Assembly: GCF_004358105.1 (NCBI RefSeq) | Contig: NZ_SMYL01000002.1 | Span: 124,001 to 188,000 of the forward strand | Direction: 5' to 3' | DNA from: Sapientia aquatica | GTDB lineage: Bacteria; Pseudomonadota; Gammaproteobacteria; Burkholderiales; Burkholderiaceae_D | Length of the DNA stretch: 64,000 nt | In this document: positions 33,042-43,300 of the stretch, piece after piece | Numbering within the stretch: the first letter of the stretch is position 1 | Layout: each line of letters begins with the position of its first letter | The notes under the pieces: model-generated | What the model saw: the letters and a program-made list of their open reading frames with translations, nothing else | Database searches by the model: none | Told to the model about the DNA's origin: nothing | Translations under genes and position numbers: made by a program

Positions 33042-35264
33042 ATGTCCAACGATGTTGAGAGCAACACAGTGCACCGTATTTGCCCATTATGTGAAGCCGC
33101 CTGTGGCTTGGAAATCAAAGTCAGCAAACACGACATCATCAGTATTCGAGGCCATGAAGAAGATGTGTTCAGTCATGGCTATATCTGTCCTAAAGGTGTT
33201 TCGCTCAAAGACTTGCATAACGACCCTGATCGCCTGCGTACACCGCTATTAAAACGCGATGGTCGGTTTGTCCCAATTAGTTGGGACGAAGCCTTTGCCG
33301 AGATAGAACGCCGCTTGGTGCCGATCGTGGCGCAGCATGGACGTAATGCGGTGGCGACTGTTATCGGCAATCCAGCCGCGCATAAGATTGGACTGCTGAT
33401 GTATTTTCCGCGACTAGCGCGAGCGCTGGGTTCGCACAATGTTTTTTCTGCCTCCACCTTAGACCAAATGCCTAAGCAATTAGCCTCGGGGCTGATGTTT
33501 GGCACATGGACTTCTGTGGCAGTGCCGGATATTGAGCGCGCTGACTTTATGCTCATTATTGGCGCCAACCCTATGGTGTCCAATGGCAGTCTTTGGACGG
33601 TACCAGATTTCCGTGGCAAAGCGCGCGACATGCGGGCGCGTGGTGGCAAGATTGTGGTGATTGACCCGCGCCGTAGCGAAACCGCATCGGTGGCCGACGC
33701 GCATCATTTCATCCGCCCAGGGGCTGATGTATTTCTGTTGTTGGGCTTGGTGCATACGCTGTTTGATGAAGGCTTAATTCGCCTTGGTCGGCTGGAAGAA
33801 TTTACCAATGGCGTTGAACAAGTTCGCCTAGCGGTGCAAGAATTTAGCCCTGAAAAAATGGCTGCGCGTTGTGCCATTCCAGCCGCGACGATTCGTGAAC
33901 TGGCCCAACAATTAGCCACGGCTAAACACGCAGCGGTCTATGCGCGCATTGGAACGTGTACCCAAGAATATGGCACCTTGTGCAGTTGGTTGGTCGATGT
34001 GCTCAATGTATTGACTGGAAATCTGGATGCCGAAGGCGGCGCGATGTTCCCCAAAGCGGCAGCCTTTGCGCCTAATACGATAGGCAAGCCCGGCATAGGT
34101 CGCGGCATAGTCACCGCAAGGCACCACAGCCGCGTATCGAATGCGCCTGAAGTCATGGGCGAGTTGCCAATTACCTGTCTGGCCGAAGAAATTGAAACGC
34201 CGGGATCTGGTCAGATTAAGGCGCTTATTTCGATTGCCGGTAATCCGGTGTTGTCCGCGCCTAACGGTCAACGTTTATCGGCCGCGCTCGACGATCTCGA
34301 TTTCATGGTCAGTATTGATATTTATCTCAACGAGACCACGCGCCACGCCGACTTGATTCTGCCCGGCTCATCGCCGTTGGAGGACCTGCATTACGACATC
34401 GTTTTTCAACAATTCTCCTACCGCAATCATGCACGCTACAGCGAGCCAGTCATGCCAAGGGCGGCAGATCATCCGCCCGAATGGCAAATCCTATTGCGCT
34501 TAGCGGGCATTGCGATGGGACGCGGAGCGCAAGTCGATGTGCATCAATTGGATACCGAATTATTCGGCGCAGAATTGCAACGTGCTATCCCAGCGCAGGC
34601 CGATGCAGTGCTGGCAGCCTTGGCACATCTAACAGGCCCAGAGCGACAAATTGAATTCGCCCTGCGCACCGGCCCCTATGGCGATATGTTCGGACAAAAA
34701 CCTAACGGACTGAACCTAGCGAAGGTCAAAGCAGCTACTGGCGGAATTGACCTAGGCGCGATGCAAGCGCGCATCCCAGAAATGCTGCGCACGCCTTCGG
34801 GCAAGATCGAGCTCGCACCATCGATGTTGATAGATGATTTAAAGCGCGTGACTTCTGCCTTAGATCAGGCAGCGCCGGACATGGTTATCATCGGTCGGCG
34901 TCACGTCCGCTCTGGCAATAGCTGGATGCACAATCTCCCAATCCTTGCAAAAGGCCCTTACCGCTGCACGGCCTTAGTTCACCCAAGCGATGCCGAGCGA
35001 TTGGGGCTCAGTGATGGCGGCATGGCTAAAGTAATCAATGGTCAACGCGAGTTGGAAGTACAAATCGAAACCAGTGATGAAATGATGCGCGGGGTAGTTA
35101 GTTTGCCGCATGGTTGGGGACACGATTTGGCGGGGATTCAAATGGCGGTGGCGAGCGAACGTGCGGGCGTTAATTTGAATGCGTTGCTGGACGATAGCTT
35201 ACGTGATCCGCTGTCAGGCAATGCCGTGTTGAGTGGCGTCGCAGTCGAATTACGCGCTTGTTGA
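33042..35264 (+). CDS. Molybdopterin-dependent oxidoreductase, orphan catalytic subunit
   Basis: 740 residues of the DMSO-reductase/formate-dehydrogenase superfamily. The N-terminal [4Fe-4S] motif is C14-P-L-C17-E-A-A-C21 and C49-P-K-G. The bis-MGD domains include DFMLIIGANPMVSNG and VVIDPRRSETASVAD, and the C-terminal dinucleotide-binding domain has VSLPHGWGHDLAG. No twin-arginine signal is present, so it is cytoplasmic. No electron-transfer or membrane subunit, and no cofactor gene, lies nearby. Redox partner and substrate are unknown. GGGAGA precedes ATG. Confidence 0.9.
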   Translation: MSNDVESNTVHRICPLCEAACGLEIKVSKHDIISIRGHEEDVFSHGYICPKGVSLKDLHNDPDRLRTPLLKRDGRFVPISWDEAFAEIERRLVPIVAQHGRNAVATVIGNPAAHKIGLLMYFPRLARALGSHNVFSASTLDQMPKQLASGLMFGTWTSVAVPDIERADFMLIIGANPMVSNGSLWTVPDFRGKARDMRARGGKIVVIDPRRSETASVADAHHFIRPGADVFLLLGLVHTLFDEGLIRLGRLEEFTNGVEQVRLAVQEFSPEKMAARCAIPAATIRELAQQLATAKHAAVYARIGTCTQEYGTLCSWLVDVLNVLTGNLDAEGGAMFPKAAAFAPNTIGKPGIGRGIVTARHHSRVSNAPEVMGELPITCLAEEIETPGSGQIKALISIAGNPVLSAPNGQRLSAALDDLDFMVSIDIYLNETTRHADLILPGSSPLEDLHYDIVFQQFSYRNHARYSEPVMPRAADHPPEWQILLRLAGIAMGRGAQVDVHQLDTELFGAELQRAIPAQADAVLAALAHLTGPERQIEFALRTGPYGDMFGQKPNGLNLAKVKAATGGIDLGAMQARIPEMLRTPSGKIELAPSMLIDDLKRVTSALDQAAPDMVIIGRRHVRSGNSWMHNLPILAKGPYRCTALVHPSDAERLGLSDGGMAKVINGQRELEVQIETSDEMMRGVVSLPHGWGHDLAGIQMAVASERAGVNLNALLDDSLRDPLSGNAVLSGVAVELRAC

Positions 35265-35287
35265 TTCATTCGACTAATCTTAAAAAC

Positions 35288-35328
35288 AAAAAAAGGCACA
35301 GCAAAACGGAAAATTGTTTTGCTGTGCC
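35288..35328 (-). terminator. Strong terminator of the ferritin-like gene
   Basis: Perfect 13-bp stem GGCACAGCAAAAC / GTTTTGCTGTGCC, 8-nt loop. On the minus strand it is followed by a run of T (complement of the A run at 35288-35294). It lies about 75 bp after the ferritin-like stop and may also stop the convergent oxidoreductase transcript. Confidence 0.85.
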
Positions 35329-35402
35329 AAGCATGTTCTCACTATTCCGATGTAGCCAATCTCGCGTCCAGTTCCTTGGGCCGAAATTGCACCCAATTAA
35401 CC

Positions 35403-35942
35403 CTACACCAATAAGTCGCGCAAATCATCGGCGTGCTCTTCTTCCTTGGCCATAATCGTAATTAATAAGTGGCGCGTAGTCGGGTCCGTGTGACCAATGA
35501 CTTCGATCATTTGACGATACGATTCGATGGCGACACGTTCAGCGATTAAGTTAGCTTTGATCATGTCTTGCAACGTTTTTGAATCATCGTATTCGGCGTG
35601 ACTGCGCTCCAACAATGTTGCTGGATTAAAGTCGGGTTGACCGTTTAATTGAATAATGCGCTCAGCCAACGCATCAGCGTGTTCCTGCTCTTCTTTAGCA
35701 TGCTGTAAGAATTCCGCTTTGATCGGTCGATTCTGAATTCCAGTAGCGGTGTAATAGTGGCGCTTGTAACGCAGTACGCACACTAATTCGGTCGCCAACG
35801 CCATGTTTAACATACCGATTACTTTAGTTAGGTCAGCCTGATAACCTTGGGTAATTGCGCCATCAATTAAATGTTTTTTTGCGGCTTGGACGGCTTGATG
35901 ATCGACGCCATCGCTTGATGCTTTTTGTTTCGATTCATGCAT
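35403..35942 (-). CDS. Ferritin-like (bacterioferritin-type) protein
   Basis: 179 residues forming a four-helix bundle. Metal-binding patterns are E in LATELVCVLRYKRHYY, E/H in HAKEEQEHADALAERI, E in AERVAIESYRQMI and E/H in MAKEEEHADDLRDL. This resembles bacterioferritin or the Dps-like ferritin domain proteins. It should bind iron and protect against peroxide. The methionine ligand for haem in classical bacterioferritin (helix 2) is not obvious. The coding start at 35942 is followed by a hydrophilic 25-residue head. It stands alone with its own terminator. Confidence 0.85.
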   Translation of the reverse strand: MHESKQKASSDGVDHQAVQAAKKHLIDGAITQGYQADLTKVIGMLNMALATELVCVLRYKRHYYTATGIQNRPIKAEFLQHAKEEQEHADALAERIIQLNGQPDFNPATLLERSHAEYDDSKTLQDMIKANLIAERVAIESYRQMIEVIGHTDPTTRHLLITIMAKEEEHADDLRDLLV

Positions 35943-36000
35943 GATGTACTTTCAAAGGTGATACTGATTGAGAGGGAAGGCGTCGCCAAAATCCGCTGGC

Positions 36001-36864
36001 TTAGTGAACGGTATTGCCACCCGCGCTGGATAAAGTAATTTCAACGCGACGATTCAATTGACGATTTTGCGCTGTGCTATTGTCGGCTACCGGTTGATCT
36101 TCTCCATAACCATGAACGGTGACGCGATTGCGTGTTACGCCCATGTCGGACAAAACTGCAGCGACCGAATTGGCGCGACGGTTAGAGAGTTCTAAGTTAT
36201 GCGCCGCCGAACCAGTGCTGTCGGTGAAGCCTGCAACATAGACGTTTTGATCAGGATGATCTAATAAGATTTGTCCCACTTTTTGTATCGTCATCGTACC
36301 TTCCGCTTTCAACTCAGCACGATCGATATTGAACAACACATCGCCGATGGTGATGACAAAACCGGCGGCTGTTTTTTTAGCCGCCAAATCATTTAATTGC
36401 GCTTGTAACTTTGCTGTTTCAGCTTGGGCAATTTGGGTCTGGTCTTGCGCGATTTGGGCTGCGGCGTTGGCTTGTAAGGCGTTGGCATTGGCCAGATTGG
36501 CTTCGTTGGTGCGCTCATTCAAGCGGATTTGATTACGCTGTTGATCGGCGGTTTTTACGACAGCTTCAGCAGATTTTTGCTTGGCTACTTCATTGGCGGT
36601 AGCGACTTTTTGTTTCGCTAAATAGGCTAGCTTATCGACATCTTCTGGGCTTTCGCGTTTGCTCGCGGCTAAGTTAGCTTTATCCAATAGTACCGCCGCT
36701 TGGTCGATTTCAACCGAAGCGTAGCTGGTCACTGCCGGATTGTGGCGCGCGGTTTGATAGTCGCTACGAGTTTGATCTAACAACGTAGTGGATGTTGGTG
36801 TCGTTGAACAGGCTGTTAACACTCCCGCAAGTGAGAGCAGGGTAATGCTGAAAAGGTGTTTCAT
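36001..36864 (-). CDS. DUF4398/OmpA-domain lipoprotein
   Basis: 287 residues. A lipoprotein signal ends AGVLTAC. A DUF4398 helical region (about 25-100, YASVEIDQAAVLLDKANLAASKRE) is followed by an Ala/Gln/Asn-rich coiled coil (about 100-165). A C-terminal OmpA domain includes FNIDRAELKAEG, VAGFTDSTGSAAHNLELSNRRA and ENRRVEI-like NRRVEITL. It should tether outer membrane and peptidoglycan. Its 3' neighbour is a second DUF4398 lipoprotein, transcribed just upstream on the same strand with 26 bp between, so the two form an operon. Confidence 0.9.
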   Translation of the reverse strand: MKHLFSITLLSLAGVLTACSTTPTSTTLLDQTRSDYQTARHNPAVTSYASVEIDQAAVLLDKANLAASKRESPEDVDKLAYLAKQKVATANEVAKQKSAEAVVKTADQQRNQIRLNERTNEANLANANALQANAAAQIAQDQTQIAQAETAKLQAQLNDLAAKKTAAGFVITIGDVLFNIDRAELKAEGTMTIQKVGQILLDHPDQNVYVAGFTDSTGSAAHNLELSNRRANSVAAVLSDMGVTRNRVTVHGYGEDQPVADNSTAQNRQLNRRVEITLSSAGGNTVH

Positions 36865-36890
36865 TTTTATCCTTGGTGAGTTTATTGGTG

Positions 36891-37268
36891 TTATTGATTA
36901 TTTTTACGATTCAATTCGTCTTGCAGCACTTGAATATCGTTATTGAGTTCTTTGGCAGCGGCTTGCGCTTTAGCCGAGGTCGCTTTGCTCTGCGCTAATT
37001 TGGCATCTGCTTGCGCTTGAATAGCCAAATCGTTAGCGAGTTTATAATCGCCATCCGCCATCGCTTTATTCGCTAATCCCATTTTGTCGCGCGCTGATTT
37101 CATCTCGGCTGGCGCAAATTCTGCTGCACCGGCATCGCTGGCGTTGTCCACCGCGTTTTTGGTCACGGCCACATTGGCGGTGGCAGGGGTTTTCATGCTG
37201 GAACAACCGGCGCACAGCAAGACTAAAGCGAGCGCAGATAACGTAGTGATGATAGATGGGCGATTCAT
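36891..37268 (-). CDS. DUF4398 lipoprotein
   Basis: 125 residues from ATG 37268, which follows TATGGAG. The signal ends VLLCAGC. The mature protein is one DUF4398 helical hairpin (AEFAPAEMKSARDKMGLANKAMADGDYKLANDLA) with a terminal coiled coil (AKELNNDIQVLQDELNRK). It lacks an OmpA domain and may partner the downstream OmpA-domain protein. Palindrome copy 10 lies 63 bp before its start. Confidence 0.88.
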   Translation of the reverse strand: MNRPSIITTLSALALVLLCAGCSSMKTPATANVAVTKNAVDNASDAGAAEFAPAEMKSARDKMGLANKAMADGDYKLANDLAIQAQADAKLAQSKATSAKAQAAAKELNNDIQVLQDELNRKNNQ

Positions 37269-37330
37269 TATTTCTCCATAGAGAGGTTTTCTTGAGAAAT
37301 ACAATTTTAAAAGTATCGCCGCAGTTAATC

Positions 37331-37346
37331 TGTTCGCTAGCACACT
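37331..37346 (-). promoter_or_regulatory. Recurrent intergenic palindrome, copy 10
   Basis: TGTTCGCTAGCACACT on the plus strand; its reverse complement AGTGTGCTAGCGAACA matches copy 5 over 14 bp. It is 63 bp before the DUF4398 start. Operator role inferred. Confidence 0.4.
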
Positions 37347-37358
37347 CAAACCTGTACC

Positions 37359-40300
37359 CTAGTTCTTCATCAGCAGCACCTCGACTTGATGTCGCGCATG
37401 ATCGTCAATCATCAAAATTATTCCATCTGCTTGCAGCACACCATCGACGCTAACCCTAATTGAGCTTGTTGTACTAGCAGGGCGGGATATTTGGATGTGA
37501 TAACTGGCGCTGTGAAATTGGTAATCCAACTCAAAGCCTGTCCACTCATCCGGAATCAACGGTTGGATCGTTAATCGATTGCCCGCCAACTTAATTCCTA
37601 GCAGCGATTCGAGTAGTAAGCGATACATCCAACCAGCAGAACCGGTGTACCAAGTCCAACCGCCGCGCCCGACATGCGGCGCGACTGCATAGACATCGGC
37701 AGCAACGACATATGGTTCCACCTTGTAGATTGTCAGGGCGTCTTTGGTTTTTGCGTGATTGATGGGATTGATAATCTGGGTAATTCCCCACGCGTTTTTG
37801 CTATCGCCCATTTGCGCGTAAGCCATTGCTGCCCAAATAGCGGCATGGGTATATTGCCCGCCGTTTTCGCGCACTCCGGGTACGTAACCGCGGATATAGC
37901 CAGGATTTTGCGGGCCGTGATCAAACGGTGGGTCGAGTAGTTTAACGATGCCTTCTTTTGCGTTGACTAGCCGCTCATGCAGCGCTTGCATAGCTCGTTT
38001 TGATTTCTTAGGATCGCCAGCACCAGACAACACTGACCAACTTTGGGAAATCGAATCAATCTGGCATTCACTATTTTGTGCTGAACCTAAGGGTGAGCCA
38101 TCGTCAAAATAAGCTCGCCGATACCAAGCGCCATCCCATGCATGCTGATCAATATGGGCCCGCAGTAGATCGCCTTCAGTTTGGCAACGTAAGGCAAATT
38201 CGCCATCGTTGTGCTGTTCGGAGATGAGCTTAAAGTTGACCAAAATATCGTATAAGAAAAAGCTTAGCCAAACACTTTCACCTTTGCCTTGATTGCCAAC
38301 TTTATCCATACCATCATTCCAGTCGCATGAACCCATTAATGATAAGGAATGACTACCAAAGCGCAAACCGTGTTCAATCGCCAGTTTGCAATGCTCGTAC
38401 AGCGTGGCAGATTTACCGGAAACGGTCGGCGTGTCGTAATACGAATCTTCTTCTGGGCTGACTTTGCGACCTTCCAAAAATGGCACGATTTCATCCAGCA
38501 CGCCGTAATCATGGCTGCTCATCACATAGCGTTGCACTGCCAGCGGCAACCATAAGAAATCATCCGAACAATTAGTCCGTACACCACGATTACTAGGCGG
38601 ATGCCACCAATGTTGCACATCACCTTCGACAAATTGATGCGCCGCGTGCAGCAGCACTTGTTGGCGCACCAACGCCGGTTGGCAATGAATCAGCGCCATA
38701 CAATCTTGCAATTGATCGCGAAAGCCAAATGCGCCACCAGATTGGTAATAGCCGCTGCGCGCCCACAACCGGCAAGCAATAGTCTGATAGAGCAACCAAC
38801 CGTTGGTTAAGAAATTAATAGATTGGTCTGGAGTCGTTACCGTGACTTTGCCTAGGGTGTTATTCCAATAGTGCTTAACTTGTTCTAAGGCTGTACTGGA
38901 ATTGGTTTCACCGCCATAGCGCTCGACCAAGTTACTGATGTTGACCTGGTCCGTGTTAGCCATGCCGAGTATGAATGTGAATTGCCGTTCTTCCCCGGGG
39001 GCTAAATCACAAGCGACTTGAATGACGGCGCAGGGGTCGAAGTTGGAGCCGATTTTGCCCGATAGTTTGGCGTTTTCCATTGCCGCTGGGCGTTGTAATG
39101 ATTGATTACGCCCGATGAATTCGTCCCGATCACAGGTGATTTTCTTCAAGGTGCTATTGACGTCAAAGAAGGCGACGCGATTGCAAAAGTCGGTGTTATA
39201 CGGATTACGCGCCAGAATTGCGCCAGAAATCGGGTCGAATTCGGTGATGATGTGCATGGCTGATTTAGATCGTAAATCGCCCAAGACCCATTCGACATAT
39301 CCGGTTGCAGTCAGCTTGCGCGCCACGCTGGAAGTATTTTGTAGTTGTAAAACCGAATACTTAATGGACGCATCCAGCGCGACATAAACGGTTAGCGTTG
39401 AAACGATGCCTGCTTCTTCATGTTCAAACACGCTGTAGCCAAAACCGTGGCGCGTTTTATATTCGCCGGTGCCGCGGCAAGGTAGGGGAGTTGGCGACCA
39501 AAACGCGCCGGTTTCTTCGTCGCGCAAATAAAACGCTTCGCCACTCGGATCACAAATCGGGTCATTATCCCAAGGCGTTAAGCGGAACTCATGCGCGTTT
39601 TCGCCCCAAGTATAGGCTTGCCCGCTCTCGGAAATCACCGTACCGAATTGAGGATTTGCGATCACATTGGCCCACGGCGCTGGCGTGACTTGGTCGGAGC
39701 TGGTGACGATCACATATTCTTTGCCATCTTGACTAAAACCACCGAACTCCGAAGCTAGCGCCAAGCTGCTTTTGCTTAATTCGGAATAAGGTAGTTTGGC
39801 GGCAACGGGCGGCATTGATCGTTTAGTTGGTTGCAGTTTAGTCGGCGCGATTTTTAACGCTTCACGCCGATTCATTTGTGCTGCCAACGTACCGCCGCTG
39901 TCGGTCAAAATAATCCGCGCCACCGATTGAAATAAAATGCGATCTTCAAGGGTAATTTGATCCGCTATCCGCACAAAAATAGTACCCGCACGGTCGCCAG
40001 ATTGGTGGCCCGATACCGAATTAATTAGTCCCAAGATTTGATCTTGCAGCACTTGCCGATAGCTGGCGTGGTCTTCATTCCAGATAACTAAATCGACCGC
40101 TAAACCACGCAAGCTCCAATAGGTATGCGCTTGAATTAATTGATGGACTAATCCGATGTTTTCACGGTTCTTAATCTGCACCAAGACGATCGGCAAATCG
40201 CCAGAAATGGTGTAACTCCATAAACCCGATTGCCCGCGTCGGTTGCGAATCAACACGCTATTCTCTGCGCGTAGCAGCGGATTGATATAGATCACACTGC

Positions 40301-43300
40301 TGGCCAATCGGTTATATAACTGGGCATCTTCTTCGCTAGCATTTAATTGGCGCAGGGCGACTTGGCTGTGAGTCCAGGCCAATTCGATCACACGGTAGGC
40401 CAAATGGCGATCTTGGAATTTGTCGATCAAGGCCAAACAAGTTACGCGCGAATCGGTAATGCCGGTCACGATATCGACGGTAGCGGTTTCGTCTGGCTCC
40501 AAGGCGATTTGGTACCGGATCGCAACAATCGGATCAAGCACCGAGCCTTGGGTATTGGTGAGTGGATTACTGTGCATCATCGCCTGAGGTTGCGCGATCG
40601 TGTTACCGCGACCAATAAATTGCAGCCTATCGGTTTCGTACGACACATCCATTACGGTTGCGCCATGCACGGTCACTAGGTGAAACATCCAAGGTACAGT
40701 TTCTGCCGCCGAACGTGCCCGACGATGGCAGATGATGGCGTGACGTGCATGGATAATTTCGGTTTGGACAAATAAATTGCTAAAGCTGGGATGGCTTAAA
40801 TCATCCATAGACGGCGCTAATACGACTTCTGCGTAGCTGGTGATATCAATGATTTTGCGCACCCGCGAACGATTGATGATGCTGGTGCGGCGCAGTTCTA
40901 CATCGTCTTCGGGCGAGACCACGATCTCGGTATACATCTCAAATTGCTGATTATTGCGCCGAATCTCAACCCGCCCTTCAGAAAACTTGACTTCGTAATT
41001 GCTGGCTGCGGTGGTAGTAGGTTGAAAACCGGTGGACCAATAATGACCATCTTCCAAATCTCGCACAAAACAGAAGGTACCCCAATTATCGCGAGTCGTA
41101 TCTTCATGCCAGCGCGTAACCGATAAATTATTCCACTGACTATAGCCGGCGCCAGAATTTGTGACCATGACGTGATAGCGCCCGTTTGACAATAACTGCA
41201 ACTCGGGGATAGTCGAGTTAGGCGTCAAGATAGTGCGCGTTTGCATGGCCGGATTGGCGGGGATGGTGCGAATATCGGCGAGTTCAGTGGTATTGGAATA
41301 GGTTGCCGTTTCCTTGGGAATGCGCTCTAACAACAAGGGCATGGTGGCTTGGAATAAGGGATCGGATTCAAAACGGCGCTGCATAGGTCGCTGCAATAAC
41401 ACATAAGCTGCTGATAAAAAACTCATCGCCTGATGATGAGTCATGAAGGAATAAATAATCGCGTAAGTTTGACCGCGCATTAAACGTGATTTGGTGTAAT
41501 CAATCGCTTCAAAAAAACCAAACTTGCCTTCATAACCGCAGGCCGACAGGGTTTCCAAATTAGCACATGCTTTTTCTGGGTAAACCATTAAAGCCATCAT
41601 CGACGAATACGGAGCAATTACTAAGTCGTCGCCCAAGCCACGCTTGAAGCCCAATCCCGGCACGCCAAAAGCGCGGTATTGATAATTTAAATTGGTGTCA
41701 AAACTGTTGTAGCCCGATTCAGAAATGCCCCAAGGCACAGAGCGCTGTTGTCCATATTGAATCTGACGCGCCACCGCTGAATGGAGCGTTTGATCGAGTA
41801 AGGTGCGGTCAAAGGTCGGCATAATTAACAGCGGCATCAGATACTCAAACATTGAGCCGCTCCACGATAATAAAATCGGCTCGCCATCAGCGATGGTCAA
41901 TTGCCGACCCAGCGCAAACCAACTCTCTTGCGGTAGCTGACTTTGTGCAATCGCCACAAAAGTTGTTAGGCGGGCTTCGGAAGCCAGCAAATCATAACAA
42001 CCGCTATCGCGCCGACGTTCGGTGACATTAAAGCCGATATAGAGCAAATGGGTAATTGAGTTGTACAAAAAGCTGTAATCGCTTTGTGCAAAGTCTGTCG
42101 CCAGTTGAATCATATTTTTAATCGACTCAATCCGCAGCTTGGCACGCTCGGCGGCGCTGATGATGGAGCTACTCAGTGCATTGAAGTCGATGTCGCTGAG
42201 TTGATAGACTTTTTTAAGCTCTAAAAATAGCGGCGATGTCGGGTCGAACTTGGCGAGCTGAACTAGATTGCTGACTTCGTACAAACTAGCAATGTCAGCC
42301 GTCCATTTTTGTGGCTCTAGGTCCTTAATCCAGGGCGTTAAATAAAGCAAATCGGTATAGGCACTCAAACATTGTCCAGCCAAGCTGTGCACAATATTGC
42401 TTAGTTCAGAATCAAGCGGTAGCAAATTCGCTTGGATTAATTCATCAATAAATCCTTGAGAATAGTCTCGTAGCTTGGTGAGTTGCGCCTCCAGTGGAAT
42501 TAATTCATACGAGCTTAGGGCACAGGCCAGTTTCAGTTCGTCTTCAAACAGTGCTTTGCTGGTGAGCGGAGTTTGATTGAGGACTTCCAACAGCATCAGG
42601 TAGCTATCTTTAATCCCCGCGAAGATCGCCAAATTAAAAGTTGGCGCACTCAGTAGTTCGTTTACTCCTGCGCGAAAGGTCAATAAATGCCCAGTCAGAT
42701 TACCGCTATCCACTGCCGAGACATACCTTGGCTCCAGCGGCACCAGCTCTTGCGTGTCGTACCAGTTGAAGAAATGGCCGCGATAGCGTTCCAGCTTAAA
42801 CATGGTGAGCAAGGTCGCCCTTGAGCGTTCGATCAAAGTGCTGGCATTGATAAAACCAAAATCGTACGCGGCTAAATTGGTCGTCAACAATAAGCCAATA
42901 TTGGTTGGCGACGTGCGGTGGGCGATGGCAAAGAGCGGTTTTTCTTGCACATTGTCGGGTGGTAGCCAATTATCATTCGGGCCGACATAGGTTTCAAAAA
43001 AGAGCCAAATTTTGCGGGAGATTTTGCGTAAAAATACTACTTGTTGCTGCGTTAAATCCGAGCTGCGATGTTCAATTGGGCGACTAATTAAAAAGGCCAG
43101 CAGCGGCGAACCAAGCCAGAGTAGCAAAATCGGCGCAGCGCAGAGCAGCGAATAGGGATTGCTAAACCACAAATAGCTCGCGCTCAGCAATGCTAAGGTG
43201 GGCGAAAACCACATCAATCTGAAGTAGTACAGAAGACTATTTTTAGACAAGGAACTGGATTCGCTCGATGGATTCCATTCCAACAGTTTTTTGTGCGTGA

